Assembly (NCBI GenBank): GCA_039619475.1
Contig: CM077115.1
Location: forward strand, 41,044,944-41,108,943
Length of the DNA stretch: 64,000 nucleotides
Direction: 5' to 3'
Source of the DNA: Icerya purchasi
Taxonomy: Eukaryota; Arthropoda; Insecta; Hemiptera; Monophlebidae
In this document: positions 11,930-24,281 of the stretch, piece after piece
Numbering within the stretch: the stretch's first letter is position 1
How the letters are laid out: every line of letters begins with the position of its first letter
Notes under the pieces: generated by a model
Databases searched by the model: none
Told to the model about the DNA's origin: nothing
What the model saw: only the letters and a program-made list of their open reading frames with translations
Translations under genes and position numbers: made by a program

Positions 11930-13960
11930 CACTAAAATTTTGTTTCATCTTCATTTAGAACCAGCTTATTATTTTTTAACCAATTTGTAATTTTTTTTAC
12001 ATCTTGCTGTATCAAACTCTGTAACGTATTAGAGTAGCGAGAGTTCATCATAATTACTGTACCATCTGCATAACATATTAATTTCCTATTTAAATTTAAC
12101 TCACAAAGATCATTTCTATATATATATATATATTTTAAAAACAGGTATGGACCTAAAATGCTACCTTGAGATACTCCATATTTTTGTAAAATCTCAGCAC
12201 TACAAATATTGTTGGTCATATTATATCTCTTCATTAAGTACGATTCAAACTAATATTTCTTTAAAAGCACATCATGATGAATAGTGTTAAAGACTTTGCG
12301 GATATCAAAATAAACTGCCGAGACAGATCTCTTCTCTTCCAGATTTTTAGAAATGTATGTGATATGTTCAAAAATTGCATCATCTGTGCTTTTATTTCGT
12401 AAAAAAACCATATTGATATGAGATAAAAAAGTTATTGTTATTAAAGTAGGTTAAAATGATTTTTTTCACACATTTTTCAATAATTTTTGCAATCGTAGAG
12501 ATGTAGATAGATGTGTAATTAGACGTGTCTTTTAAGTCTCCGTATTTATGTTCTGGGGTAATAACTCTCACTTTCAGTATATCTGGGAAGATCCCTGTGG
12601 TTTAAGAAAGAAATTTAAATTTTCTTTAACTATTGAAACTGATAGTCAATCGACACCAAAAGAAGTCTTGTTTGGCAATGAAGGAGTTGCGTGTATAATA
12701 TCATCCTGCGAAAATCCAAAAAAATGCGAAACAATGTAAAGCCACTGATCGGTAAAAGTTATTTTTATCTGAATCACAGGTGTAGTTTGCGATATTTCTA
12801 ACACTACCTTCGAAAAAGGAGTTAAAATATTCAGAAATAACAGTTCATTTTCAAGATCATCTAATATATCATTGTTGATTTTTATTTTTTTTATTTGTTG
12901 GCCGATTGTGATTTTTGATTTATTTTATACTTATCTAGAAGTTTTGTGTAATAATCTTTTCTCATTAATTATGAATCGTTGTAAATAGTCGATAAATTAC
13001 GTTTAAGTAATTCATTCCGAAGTAAGACTTACCAAAGTGATATCGAAAATGTTTCTTACACTTTAATTTATCACGGTAGAGAGAAATATCAACGTTTAAA
13101 CCCCTGTGATCAGAAAAATCTAGGTCTACAATACTATACGTACAACTAGGATTTAATATGTCCTTATTTGTGCCTTTAACGAAGAGATGATCTAGATAAG
13201 AGGATAAACCACATCTATTTCGCTCAAAAGTAGGTTGTCATTTACTATGCTAGTAAAACCAAATGAGTACCATATATTAAGATAATCTCCACTATTTTTC
13301 TCATTTAATAAATTTATATTAATATCTCCTGTTATAATTGCCTAATATGGTAAACTTATTATACGATTATTTAAATCGCTTACAAAACTTTCATAATTAC
13401 AGTCACAAAAACGGTATATACAAACTATTATTATCATTAAATTAAATTTTACGTGCCATGTGCAGCAACTATGGCTAGAGACACGGGAGAAGAAGGAGGT
13501 TTAGATCAGTGAGTAGAGTCCGGACTTATGAAGGAAAGGGATTAAACTGGATAATGAAGAGGAGTTGTCTTTAAGGATGAGGGAAAGAGAAGAAGGTAGG
13601 TTGAAAAATTTCTTTTCAAAGGAATATGAAGGGCATTCGGTGAGGATATGGTGAATGGTGAGGGAAACACTGCACATGGTACACCGAGGAGCCTCAGTTC
13701 TATTTAGTAAGTATTCGTGGGTGAGGTGTGTGTGACCTAATCGAAGTCTGTTGATGATTACATCGTCTCTTCGATTTAGAAGTGAGATATGTTCCAATAT
13801 ACAAACTATGTTAATAGGACTACTACTTTCTAAACGGAATGACACACATACAACATTACCGGTTGCTATAGTTTGATCTTTGCGCTAAACTGTATTCGAT
13901 TAGTGATATATGCAGATTCTGATCTTATCCCAATTCTACATTGTGTTACATGAGTCTGTA
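11930..13960 (-). mobile_element. CR1/L2-like LINE, endonuclease plus RT, interrupted
   Basis: Read from 13960 downward. Endonuclease starts at about 13920 and is split by an insertion at 13429-13796. It resumes with IIVCIYRF and ITGDININLLNEKNSGDYLN (13425-13310), then IVDLDFSDHRGLNVDIS (about 13125-13085), which carries the conserved SDH. RT follows: GIFPDILKVRVITPEHKYGD, NYTSIYISTIAKIIEK, NMVFLRNKSTDDAIFEHI, AVYFDIRKVFNTIHHDVLL (motif A). The ORF at 12234-11932 has GVSQGSILGPYLF and ICYADGTVIM. The second catalytic Asp of YADD has become Gly, and there are stops between domains, so the copy is inactive. The clade is inferred from the GDIN-type endonuclease and RT wording. Confidence 0.8.
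13429..13796 (-). mobile_element. 5'-truncated LINE nested in the CR1-like element
   Basis: A 368-base insert encodes the end of a LINE ORF: NRLRLGHTHLTHEYLLNR, then CTMCSVSLTIHHILTECPSY (a CxxC...H....C knuckle). An AT-rich 3' tail lies at about 13450-13429. It is bracketed by an exact 13-bp duplication, ATATACAAACTAT, at 13416-13428 and 13797-13809. The endonuclease reading of the host element resumes across the junction (INIVCI before, VCIYRF after), which proves insertion rather than chance adjacency. Confidence 0.88.
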
Positions 13961-15766
13961 TATTATATCGGTTAATTTCATCGTGAAATAACCAAGTTTC
14001 TGTAAAAATAAGAATATGATATTGTGATGGGTGATGCAATATAAATAATTGTGGTATTCATTGAAACCGTTGTACTTCGATAGAAATCAGCTAGATGATA
14101 TAATTAATTCCAGCTATGAAGCTAAGAATATTACACAAGTTTTACTACCTTAATGCTTTGAAAATAATTTACAATTTGTACTCCGTACTGTTGCTCGGTG
14201 TTTCTTACTCCTAATCATTCTATACAAGCGCACTCGTGGGTTATGTTAAAACATTTACAGTCATGTTTGTCTGGTATTTTCGTATAGTGAAAGGTGTAAT
14301 ATTAATCTTATTCGAATAGACTTCATTAGCAAAAATTTCGCGAATGGATTCTCTCCTTGCTTGTTCATTATTTTTTTCAATTTTTGCATATTAAACAGGA
14401 AAAAAGAAGAGGTAAAGAAAAGATAGAAAAAATAACCTTGTTTTGGTTTATACCTATATTAACCTCATAGTGGCCAAATGGTTTGATGCCAAGCTAAAAA
14501 AAAAAAAAAAAATTCTTTTAAACGATAAATTATGGATTATCGCCGTTGTAAGAAAATTTTCCTGATAAAACTAGTTTATTACCTTTCTGATGGTCAAACG
14601 AATGTCCTTTCAGCGGCTTGGCAAACGACAAAAATGAAAGACTGGACACCGCGGTATATTAAAATTGATTTCAAAACTACATTATTGCTTTAAAAATAGT
14701 ATTTCCAAATGTTCAGGCCTCCTTGGTTTTATTTAACCATCGAAAGTATCTGCCATTAAATATACAACAAATCGGATTAGTCAGTAAATACCCGGATAAT
14801 AAAAAATAGTGAGAAGAAAACGTAGAACGTAATTTTAATACCGAATGAAGATATAAAGACGAAGCATAGTTGATTTTTATGATATTTTTTTCGGAACCGA
14901 CAGTGTTGTGCGAATATTCAATAGAAGTGTGGTAGCTAGATTAGAAAAGAATAGGAGCTTGAAGCAAAGAGAATTCACGAAATGAGCGACAGCGTCAATA
15001 AATTAATTTAAATTATTTTAAAGTCGGAACAAATATTCAAATACAGTTTTAAAACAAATTACATTAAACAACGAACCTATGGACTTTAATAATTATACAT
15101 TTAATATTGAAATATTTTTTGAACTTTGAAAACAATTTTTAATTCTTTTCATATGTAATATTTTACAAATATCACTATATATTTGTATATTTATTATTTT
15201 TCTCTATTTAATACACTCCAATTCGTTTAATTACGTAGAATAAGAGTTTTCTTACCTTCCTCAATTTTTCTTAAATAGCACAAAACACCTTTTAGATTTT
15301 ACTTTGTTTTGATCATTTAGCCCTTTCACTCGTATACGCATCTACATCATACATTTGAAACAATTTATAAACCAAACTGACCGTATGTTATATACATGTA
15401 TACTTCTTTATTTCGACAGGAACTAGAAAATTTACTGTCCATAAAAATACTCCTCGAACACATTTTCTATAATGATTACCTGATGGCCACCACCGTGAAA
15501 TGATTTTAATCCATTGATAGCACTATAATGAATTCATTGCTTCAAGTGTCTACTACTTTTTCTAACCTAGAAAGTATGGAATGTTTCTGTAGACAAAACT
15601 AAAAATGTCGTATTAAAGGATTGATACAGCAAATTCAATCACGTTGTTGGAGCACACAAACTATACATTTATTAATACAAAAAAGATATAAAAGACATAA
15701 TGTATACTGTGAATTTTAAAGTAATGGCTACTAACCTGGATTTGAAAAGATGTAAAAGACGAAAAA

Positions 15767-15769
<3 letters not shown>
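13961..15769. other. AT-rich DNA, nothing recognised
   Basis: There is an A run at 14496-14512 and scattered low-complexity tracts. I see no gene or repeat with a recognisable relative in the window. Confidence 0.5.
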
Positions 15770-15809
<40 letters not shown>

Positions 15810-15814
15810 CATAC

Positions 15815-15865
<51 letters not shown>

Positions 15866-15880
15866 CATATAAATATATAT
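15770..15880. repeat. Compound (TA)n/(CATA)n microsatellite
   Basis: TA repeats are interrupted twice by ACATACATACAT or ACATACATATAA units. It sits directly 5' of a copy of the CCCATTAG repeat. Confidence 0.95.
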
Positions 15881-15897
15881 GAATTAAAACGTAATAA

Positions 15898-15965
15898 TTT
15901 TTAGGCTGGTCCCCCATTAGAAAAAATAGCCCAATTTTATGTAACGTTTGTAATATTTTAGTTAT
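15898..15965 (+). repeat. CCCATTAG/TGTAACG dispersed repeat, copy 2
   Basis: Contains TTAGGCTGGTCCCCCATTAG followed by TTTTATGTAACGTTTG, matching the copy at 7420 in both halves. It begins 18 bases after a TA microsatellite. Confidence 0.6.
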
Positions 15966-16625
15966 TACTGATTTCCAAAAAGAACGTTTGTCGCGTATGT
16001 TTTGTTTTTTTTATGTTTGTTCGCGCGTAACTCATATTTGGCGGGCTTAGCGCTGATTAGGAAAGCTAATGCGAAACTCGCAACATATAGCTGATAGGGA
16101 AAGGGAGGGAGATTCACTTGCCGAAGGTGTTCTTGCCAATAAATACCGTTAAGCATTATTACTGCATTACAACAGCAGACTATCAGCAGCTCGCTCGTGA
16201 CAATGTGTCCCAGTCGGATTGATGATATCGATCTAGAGTGAGTAGACGAGTATCGGGCGCCTTCAAACTGGGTCCTTTTGGCTAGGGGAGTAAATCCAAT
16301 AGATAATCTCCAGTGGGAGGTAACGGGAAACCACCACTGCATTTATTTGTGGATAATCATGGTGTGTCAAGGAATTTAAATGCTGCACCTATGGAATACA
16401 ATCGACAGAGTGCATCAGGTAATAGACGGTCTTCCGTAGCAACACAGATTGACTTGTGTTCTCCCGTGCTCTTGTTGGTACGGCACTGTGCAGATGAGTC
16501 CAAACACGTTGGAAAATCGAAATTAAGATTCTTAGTATCATCAAAGAACAACAATATCGGCATTACGGGCATTGAGGCAAAGGTAAGTTTAAAAGACAAA
16601 GACAAAAATAAAAGTGTCGTGTAAA
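15966..16625. other. GC-richer segment with an exon-like reading on each strand
   Basis: The segment has more G+C than its flanks. On plus, an ORF at 16313-16624 reaches a near-perfect donor, AAAG|GTAAGT, with GT at 16583. On minus, the frame from about 16644 to 16357 opens MLLTAFVYTTLLFLSLSF, a signal-peptide-like start, followed by a Cys-containing stretch ending FKFLDTP. Both cannot be real, and I cannot choose between them. A third possibility is that this is the 5' part of a LINE related to the neighbouring fragments. No family was recognised in any reading. Confidence 0.3.
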
Positions 16626-16639
16626 CAAAAGCAGTGAGC

Positions 16640-16910
16640 AGCATTTTCTTCTTCTTCTTCTTCTTCTTCTTCTTCGTTAAGCCTTCTGACACCAATATTT
16701 GGCGTAGGCCTCTCCCAAATTTTTCCACCGTTGCCTGTCCTGTATGACCTACCTGTCTTATTATATCACCTGTCCATCTTCTTGGGGGTTTTTCTCGTTT
16801 TCGCCTTCCAGTATATGGTCGCCAGTTCAATATCTCCTTCGTCCATCTTCCGTCTGTCATTCGTGCTACGTGCCCTTCTCTGTTACGTCGTGTAGTTGCA
16901 TCTAGCAGCA
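16640..16910 (-). mobile_element. 3' end of an EN-RT LINE with (GAA)n tail
   Basis: The minus strand encodes NREGHVARMTDGRWTKEIL, then WRPYTGRRKREKPPRRWTGDI, the arginine-rich C-terminus found in insect endonuclease-reverse-transcriptase LINEs. It ends in a (GAA)n tract of about ten units (CTT on plus, 16647-16676), which serves as the element's tail. Only the last ~270 bases remain. Confidence 0.8.
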
Positions 16911-17019
16911 TAGAAATAAAAATAACAAAAAAAAAAAGAATCTGCTTCTGTGCAATATATAATAAAACTTCAAATAAACATCGAACGTTCCGAATTCCGA
17001 TGACACTTCTCGTCATGTG

Positions 17020-17760
17020 CGACAGAATTATATATGCACTGTTTCGAGCAATCGACAAATTCGTAAACACTAAAAATAGAAATCATAATTTTCTGATATT
17101 AACCGATTACTCACTGAGCGCATTATATAAAATAGACACAATCGACAATAATATAGTCGTGAAGATAAAAAGGAAAATCGAATCGGCAAAAGTAAATCAC
17201 AATAATCACGTAGTACTCAAATGGACACTAAGGCATAGTGGAGTAGAAATATGAATTCGCTGTGATACATTAACAAGGAAAGTTACCGGAAATGTGAACA
17301 AATCAAATACCATTGGAGACAGATTTACGTACATACTGTTATTAAAAATATAGTAACAAATAAAGAAAAAATTAATTTTGAACAGAATAAACTGCGGAAA
17401 ATATTATTTCAATATACAAAAAGTATCAGGAACCTCCATGATGGTACCTTCGAGTCAAGGAGAACCTACCTAGCAATTACATAAAGCAAATCATACACGG
17501 CTTAGAACGGGGGACATACCAGAATTAAAGAAACTGCGCATCATCGAATTATCGGATAAATGCTAATACTGTAATAAAGACTACGAGGAAAATATTAATC
17601 GTCTCCTATTGTACTCGATTCCAAACACAGCGAGAAGAACTTATAAATAAATTAACTCGGGGATATCACACGCTACCGATGATAAATACAGCATCCATTC
17701 TTACAAATCCATTATGAAGCATCTAAATAGCTTTATCAATACTCTTTAAGAAATGCAATA
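17020..17760 (+). mobile_element. LINE fragment: RNase H domain and C-terminus
   Basis: The plus strand encodes HNFLILTDYSLSALYKI (17080-17130; TD corresponds to an RNase H catalytic Asp region), then VVLKWTLRHSGVEINE, which matches the W..GH.GI.GNE block with G replaced by R. Further on, TRLRTGDIPELKKLRIIE and KCxYCNKDYEENINRLLLYS resemble the Cys/His end of I/R1-group LINEs. Frames are broken, so this is a dead, 5'-truncated copy. Confidence 0.65.
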
Positions 17761-17849
17761 TTGAACTTTAAAACTTGAATACTATATGACGATGACACGT
17801 TTAACATATCTAAAAGGTTAAAAGGTTAAAAGGAAAAACCGGGGCAAAA

Positions 17850-19230
17850 AAAAGAAAAATAAAGACTTCAAGAAAATGAGTTTTATTGTAATAGCGAAGA
17901 AGCGCAATTTGAAAAAATGTTCGGAACATTGAACAAATGCTCTAATGAGCCACACTTCGAAATTGCTATTTTAGCAAATCACAGACTAGAACATGAAATA
18001 GATAAATTTTTAAGTAAAACGCAGTTTGGTTTTATTATATACGGGCACTAAAGACGCCACTATACTATTCAAAACGATCATACAGAGAGCTTTAAATATA
18101 AACATAGACGTATCGCTTCATAGATTATAAGGAACTATTTAAAATATTGCAAAAGTACGACATCGACAGTAAAGATATATAGTTAATAAATGAGCTGTAT
18201 TGGGAGCAAAAAGCAAATGTAAAAATATGAGTAAAAAGTGAATATTCCGAAAAGGGTATTTCAATATTAAAAAAAAAGATGTCAGACAAGGTTGTCCTTT
18301 GTTTCCTTGACTATTTTTAATGTATGTGTAGAAGAAATTATGAAATCTCCAAAAATAAACTCAAATGGATTTTAAAATAAATCGACTTATAATAAATATT
18401 ATTTATGCAGATGATAAAGTACTAATATAATGGAAACGTAAAAATAAATGAAAAAAAAAAAAAAAATGCTAGATGCTATAAATACAGAAGAACGAAAGTG
18501 TATAACATGAAAATAGACATGAACAAAATAAGAGTCATGAAATTTATTAGTAAACGTAAATATAGAAAGACAAAAGTGTGCAAATAAACGTACAGTAACT
18601 AGAAAATGTGAAACAATATGAATATTTAGAAGTTCTGACCACAGAAAATGGCGTGACAACAAAGAAATAATTTTCAGAATAGTAATGGTCAGGTAGGGAG
18701 TTTGGAAATTTGGAAAAGTTCTGAGAAATAAGAGGATAGACTTGGAAAAAAGAAAACGAATACCACACGTTGTTATGTTTGGTCCATGTTGCTTTATTCA
18801 GTGGAAACCTGGACAATAAAAACAGACCGCGAATGAAGAATTAACGCTGTTGAAATGTCGACCTACAGACTCGCATGCCAAGAATTCTACGGGCAGATAA
18901 GGTGACTCTAATTGAGAGGTGATGAAATTCAAAGTGGACAGGTTGAAGTTAATGGGAAGATGATATAATAAAAAGAAGACAAATTAAATATGTATATCGC
19001 TCACAAAATCCGAGAAAAATGATTTTTCAACCCTCGCAGCACAGGGGAGGAAATTCAAGGAAAGGCACTTAGAGGAAGTAAAAAATGGAACTAACTACCG
19101 CAGATATGTAGGAATTAATAATTTTTTTGTCGAGATTAATTGGATCAGCCAGACGCCAAAGTATTTAGCGTTCATGGTGTGCAACCTCCCGAATAGGAGA
19201 TGCTGCTTCCATTATGATGATACTGATGAC
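17850..19230 (+). mobile_element. Endonuclease-RT LINE, RT domain, degenerate
   Basis: Decayed RT in several frames: FLSKTQFGFIIYG near 18011, DVRQGCPLFP at about 18279-18308, and IIYADDKVLI with the catalytic YADD at 18404-18415. YEYLEVLTTENGVTTKEI lies near 18610-18670, followed by GKVLRNKRIDLEKRKRI (18710-18760), and LMGR and NPRKMIF-like pieces near 18950-19025. The order is that of RT palm, thumb and C-terminus in insect LINEs often annotated as craniofacial-development-protein-2-like. It lacks its endonuclease and has many stops. Confidence 0.75.
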
Positions 19231-19447
19231 GCTGTAAAATTAACTAGCTCTATCTCTTTCCACTTATTACCAGATAATACTTCGCTTTCTTTAATAAAAA
19301 AAAAAACATTATACTTGGTTTTTTTTATGAATCGATTAAGAATAAGTCAAATAAATTGTTCAAGTCTTAAATAAAAAAAGGTAACGGTACGGTCGAAAAT
19401 TTTTACTTTCCAAGCGAAAAACGTTGTACAAGATGTGTTTTCACATC

Positions 19448-19479
<32 letters not shown>

Positions 19480-19727
19480 AGAAAGAAACAATGAACTAAA
19501 TTTCGTTTATCGTTTCCGAACTCATGTAAACACCGAAACATATGTTGTGTTTGCACAAATGTAATTAGCACGCAGTAACCTAAAAAATAACGAATCGAAA
19601 AAAGCAGCATCGCATCGTTCTCACAACTTTAATTGTGTATTCTTTTTTTTTTTTCTTTCTTTGAGACTTGCCAATTATGGACATTAACTTAAAAAAAGAG
19701 GGATATTTATATGTATATTTTTAATTT
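19231..19727. other. AT-rich DNA with a 33-base A run
   Basis: 19448-19480 is an uninterrupted A run, possibly the tail of an unrecognised retroposon. Nothing else stands out. Confidence 0.5.
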
Positions 19728-20103
19728 TCCCTGGTTTTTTAACTTTCCTTCTATGCGCCGTTCCAACTTCTTTGCGATTTGCCGCCTGCGTTTTGTGCAT
19801 AGTTTGCTCCCTTCCTCGCTGTTCTCTCCAGCAATCAAATTATTTGTGATCCCGATCATATAATGTTCGGTTGTTCGTAATTATCAACTGAACAAGCTTC
19901 CTTTTATTCCTTCCTTTTACAAATTTGTGCTTCATTCATTCTCTCCCTCTCTTCTCCTTCTGTTATCCTAGTTCTTAATTTCTTTCTGTCGGCTATCTCT
20001 GATCATGTCTAGGGATCTGAGTTTTTCTTACCCCTCTGTTCCATTGTTCTTGGGCCAATGTCCATGTTGACGAACCCAAAAAAAAAAAAACAAAAAAAAA
20101 AAA
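19728..20103 (+). mobile_element. LINE-F copy a (3' end with poly-A)
   Basis: A pyrimidine-rich 3' terminal segment: CTTCTATGCGCCGTTCCAAC, CCGCCTGCGTTTTGTGCATA and TTTGTGATCCCGATCATATA, ending TGTTGACGAACCC-(A)n. The same order occurs reverse-complemented at 30722-31034 plus 31824-31945, and in diverged form at 31035-31817 and 45475-45715. It corresponds to the last part of an RNase H-bearing LINE ORF plus 3' UTR. Confidence 0.75.
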
Positions 20104-20379
20104 TGTATAGAATTGGGATTTAGATCAGGTTTGGTTGGCATTGTGGGCTTTGTTGATACAGTTGTGGCCACAATGTTGGATGAGCTGGAAAACAAAAACA
20201 CATCCTTCTCGTTCTACACTTTATTCTATTTGAAAAACTCGATGCAATGTTCTATACAAAATATATCACATGCATATATACTTTAATATAATATATATAT
20301 ATATATAGTGATATATTAATAATTATAATAATAATAGTAATAACAATAATAATATAAATTTTTTTTACTACAGGCGCAG
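20104..20379. other. AT-rich DNA with TA/ATA tracts
   Basis: A TA repeat at 20290-20308 is followed by AAT-rich sequence. No gene seen. Confidence 0.5.
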
Positions 20380-20532
20380 TCTTTCCTTAATGTACTTTAC
20401 CATTTTTCCTTGTCATATTTCTTTCTGCGTATTCTTCTCCTTTGCAATTCTTTGCTTCGAGTCCTTGGATAATCTTACTTTTGTTGTTGGGTAATTTGTC
20501 GACAAGCCCAAAAAAGAAAGGGAAAAAAAACA
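20380..20532 (+). mobile_element. LINE-F copy b, short 3' end
   Basis: Pyrimidine-rich sequence ends TGTCGACAAGCCC-(A)n, like the 3' terminus of copy a (TGTTGACGAACCC-(A)n). Only about 150 bases are alignable by eye. Confidence 0.55.
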
Positions 20533-23500
20533 GGTCCTACCTGAACGAAACACCACTGCCTAACTAATTGTGCTATGGTAGCTGGCTTAATTATAAATTA
20601 TACGTTTAATTAAAAAAAAAACAAAAAACGAAAGGTTTTTCAAAAATATTTTTTTATGCGGATAATAATGTATAGAGGTGTTTTAAGAGGTTTAGGTTTG
20701 AGAAGGGTATATAACTTTAATATGAATACCGATTAAAAATATTGATCTTTTTTTTTTTTTTTTATTTGCTGATTATTCAGTATTATACGCTTAAAATTTC
20801 AGCCGAAAGCGAATGTTTTTATTTATCATGTTTCGACTGAAGCCGAAATTTCAATGCAAGTTAAAAGAAGCGGAAAATTAAAACATTGACCAAAAACTAA
20901 TGTTGTATTTCGAAATTTTCTAAGAATCCAGACCGAAAAAATGGTCAGCGAATACGACACTCCTCCATCCGAATACAGGAAGACGAGTAATTCGTTTCTT
21001 GCACGCGCTAATTGTACGTACCTTTTCCAAAAAACTGTCTTCTGCTGAAAAGGGAATTTCTGTTTTTTTTCGATTTTTCGATCAAACATTTTTGTCACGT
21101 CGCCTCTAATAAATCGAAATTTACAGTCGGATTTTTTCCCGGAATTTTCATCTTCCGTAAAATTAATCATTGCGTCAAATTTTCATTCGGACGCACCTAT
21201 CTTTAAATCGGAGACGGTGTAATTAACGATTTCGTTTCTCGGCAACATTTACAGTTTCGTGGCGAATCACGGCTTGATTTTTGAGAAAATTACAGCCGCC
21301 TTTCCGAAATCGGCGTTGAAAAGTGACGAGAATGCCGCGAGTAATTGAAAAGGTAAACACTCGCCAAAAAAGCTGCAGTCACATTTGTCAAGTCAAACTC
21401 GCATTGTCCAGATACGAGGGCGTGCAAGTTCGTTTTAAACGCGCAAATTGTACGTGAGCAAATAAACATTTTCGCGGCGCATAAAAGATTTTAGTGGATT
21501 TTGATTTCGGCGCACAGTTCGATTCTTTTTTTTTTTTTGTCCATCATTATTGTTTTTATTTTCAGTTGAAGATGGGCTTCTTCGCTTGATAACTAAATTG
21601 ATATATTTCTTATGCATTTATCTCTCGTTTGTTATCGTTATATTTTTGTATTTTTTTATTATTTACATGTAAACCGGTTCGGTCATTGAAAAAAAAACAC
21701 GTTTAGTCGTTAATTATTCATACAGGTAAATATAATTTCTCGAAGCTGTCGTGAACCAAACAAAACCACTTTATAATGGCTGCTTCATATTGACACGTTC
21801 GGTAGCGGAAAACATATGTTCCCACCGTTACACATTAGGCGCTTAGCTAATCCTCGAAATCGATGTACTCCACCGGTTGAATAGTGCCTGCTACTAATAA
21901 AACGTTCTGCTGAGTGCGTTTTATTAACGTTCTCTACGAAATTTAACGAAATTTTCAGAATTTGAAATTTTTCTGTGTTGGTAAAAAATTACAATTTACA
22001 CGCATCATCCGTAAGAAATCCGGTCGAAGAGAACAAAATTCGAAATAAAATCGAAAATTGCCAGGATCACTTTTAGAACGCGCGAAATCTCGATAACGCC
22101 TAAATAAGTTTTGTCGCAAATAAAAGTAAAAAGAATTAATCGAGCGTGCTGCTGCAAAAAAAAATAAACCTATATATATGTATATATATATAAAACAAAG
22201 GCGGGTTAGTTACACCATTTATAGCTCAAGAACGGCTGGACCGATTTTTATGATTTTTGATTTGTTGCATTTGTCTCCGCCTCGAATAGCAGATAAAAAA
22301 ATTTATGAAGAAAATTAATTTTCTCATACATATTGTATGGAACGGCTTTTTTGATGATATCTCTAGAACAGATTGACTGATTTGATGAATCATTCTTTTT
22401 TTGTTCGTCTCGGCTCGGAGAGTTCAAATTAAATTCTGCCGATTCGGTTCCCCTTCCCCTATTTTTTCTGTTACTATCTATTATGAATTACCGTTCACAG
22501 TAGAAAATTAGATTTTATACTCTTATTATTGTTATTATTGGGCAATTTGTGATGCACTTCACTTTGAAGTTCAATATAATTTTTTTCTGTTTTTTCGAGA
22601 TGTATTAATTACTAACGAACGCAACGGAATAATCCAAACTGGGAAAGAGTAATTATAATATCCGTCCGGTGATTATGGAAATAAGAAAATACCGTATTTA
22701 TTCCAACCTAAAACGCATATACGCTTCTAAACATAAATATCATAAACATAAAAAATATGTATATAAATGTTTCTCTCACGGTCAATTGTACATAGCGCGT
22801 TCACGTGCAAACCATCCGCTTTATTCGTTTTCACACTTGACAACAAAACGAAAAATGTCGTATATCGTAAGGTGCTTCAATGAAGATAATCGACCCGAGT
22901 ACAAACCATCCAGCAAATAGTTTAACAGAAAGTAGTGCAATTGAGGTGTACAAACTCTCGTAAACCGTATCTGAACTTCGCCACAGTAACAACAGAAATT
23001 GTAGCTGTCGCTCACCAACGACTACTGCGAAAAACACAACAAACACACACTCACCTCCATAGCTTGGAAGATAAATCCCCCATCATCGGTACCAAAAATC
23101 GGAAAATTTCTGAGCATCTGGTAAAACCACATCCTCGAGTAACTAACTGATACACATTACTCCGACCGCAGGAGACACACACAACAAACTCTACAAAGTT
23201 CCCTAATTAAGCGCAAAATCACATTCAACATCCACCTCAGCAAATCTCTCTTCGATGGTGAAAAATAATTCATATCTAAATATCTCGAGCAGGAATACAC
23301 AGATCAGCGACATACTCCCATCCGTAACACAATCAAACAAACGGATTGCGCACGCAACAGCAACTTCAACGTTTCCCGATAAACATTCGGCTACCAAAAA
23401 CCCGATGACCAATGCTTACTTAATACCTTCTTCACGGAAGACGCAAACCTTGCGACACCTTTACATTGGACATTTTCATAACCGGAATATCATGAAATCC

Positions 23501-23710
23501 CGATACCAAATCTAATTAACCGCCGAATTTGATGTGATGAAATACTCGATCGATTCACGCAAAAATCCGACCATGTTGATATTTCTCAATGTCCAAACAT
23601 TCTCCGACAATTAAACAAATTCCTCATTTTACTCGGAAGTATTAAATTCGAAAGAGACAAAATTACACCATCTCGTTGTGGATTTTTAAAAATTTACTTT
23701 AATAATCAAA
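20533..23710. other. Mixed AT-rich and CpG-bearing DNA, no assignable gene
   Basis: The parts at 20990-21500 and 22650-23500 have more G+C. They contain ORFs of 60-114 codons on both strands (for example 20826-21170 minus and 22669-22920 plus), none of which I recognise. The line around 22218-22250 (AGAACGGCTGGACCGATTTT) resembles the start of a dispersed repeat seen in many insect genomes. A TA-rich tract lies at 22171-22192. Confidence 0.4.
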
Positions 23711-23749
23711 CGTCCCAAAAGGAAGGAACTGCCCCGCCTACTCTCATTA

Positions 23750-23840
23750 GAGCCGTTGGGCTTTGTACATTGTGAACCTTAACTTCACAATCCCCGACAC
23801 CCTGTCAAGGGTATGGGAATTACTTTACCTTTAATCAAAC
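23750..23840 (+). repeat. Dispersed LINE-like 3' tail, copy 1
   Basis: About 85 bases starting GTTGGGCTTTGTACATTGTG and ending GTATGGGAATTACTTTACCT. A diverged copy in the same orientation is at 61672-61757. The T/A-rich tail of TTTAC units suggests a LINE 3' terminus. Confidence 0.6.
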
Positions 23841-23865
23841 GTCAACATCAAAAGAATCAACGGTA

Positions 23866-24015
23866 TAAACTTAATTATTAATTTCCAAAGTAGTCCTATA
23901 AATCTTCTGGAATTCGTACCAGCAATTAAATTAAAACTGCCTCATCCATGTTGTCTGTCTTCCTATTTATACCTTTTGATCCGGTACAGTACACTTCCAT
24001 ACGATTCCTAGTTCT
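23866..24015 (+). repeat. 150-bp dispersed repeat, plus-strand copy
   Basis: Reads AATTTCCAAAGTAGTCCTAT, CTTCTGGAATTCGTACCAGC, CTATTTATACCTTTTGATCC, CGATTCCTAGTTCTAC. The same series occurs reverse-complemented at 29335-29500. The repeat class is unknown. Confidence 0.75.
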
Positions 24016-24256
24016 ACCTCTTTTCGTCGAAGAAATAATGGAGTATTATTAGAGTTGTAAATGTTTAAGTCCATTTTCTGTGTAGAAAACACGGTCATAT
24101 TAATAAACCATCTGTCGCGGAACATATTATTATTACAATAAACATAGATTAAAATTAAACATAAAAGACGACCTAGAAATAATAAAATATAATTATAACT
24201 TAATAGCCCCGAAACAAACTACATTAATAAATTTAAATATCAAATATCAAATAATT

Positions 24257-24281
24257 TATTATTATTATTATTATTATTATT
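24257..24281. repeat. (ATT)n microsatellite
   Basis: Eight perfect TTA units. Confidence 0.9.

Noticed and set aside
16357..17070. A 237-codon minus-strand ORF, the third longest in the window
   Set aside because: It runs through a LINE C-terminus and a (GAA)n tract (poly-Lys) into unrelated sequence, so it is a chance fusion. Its parts are annotated separately.
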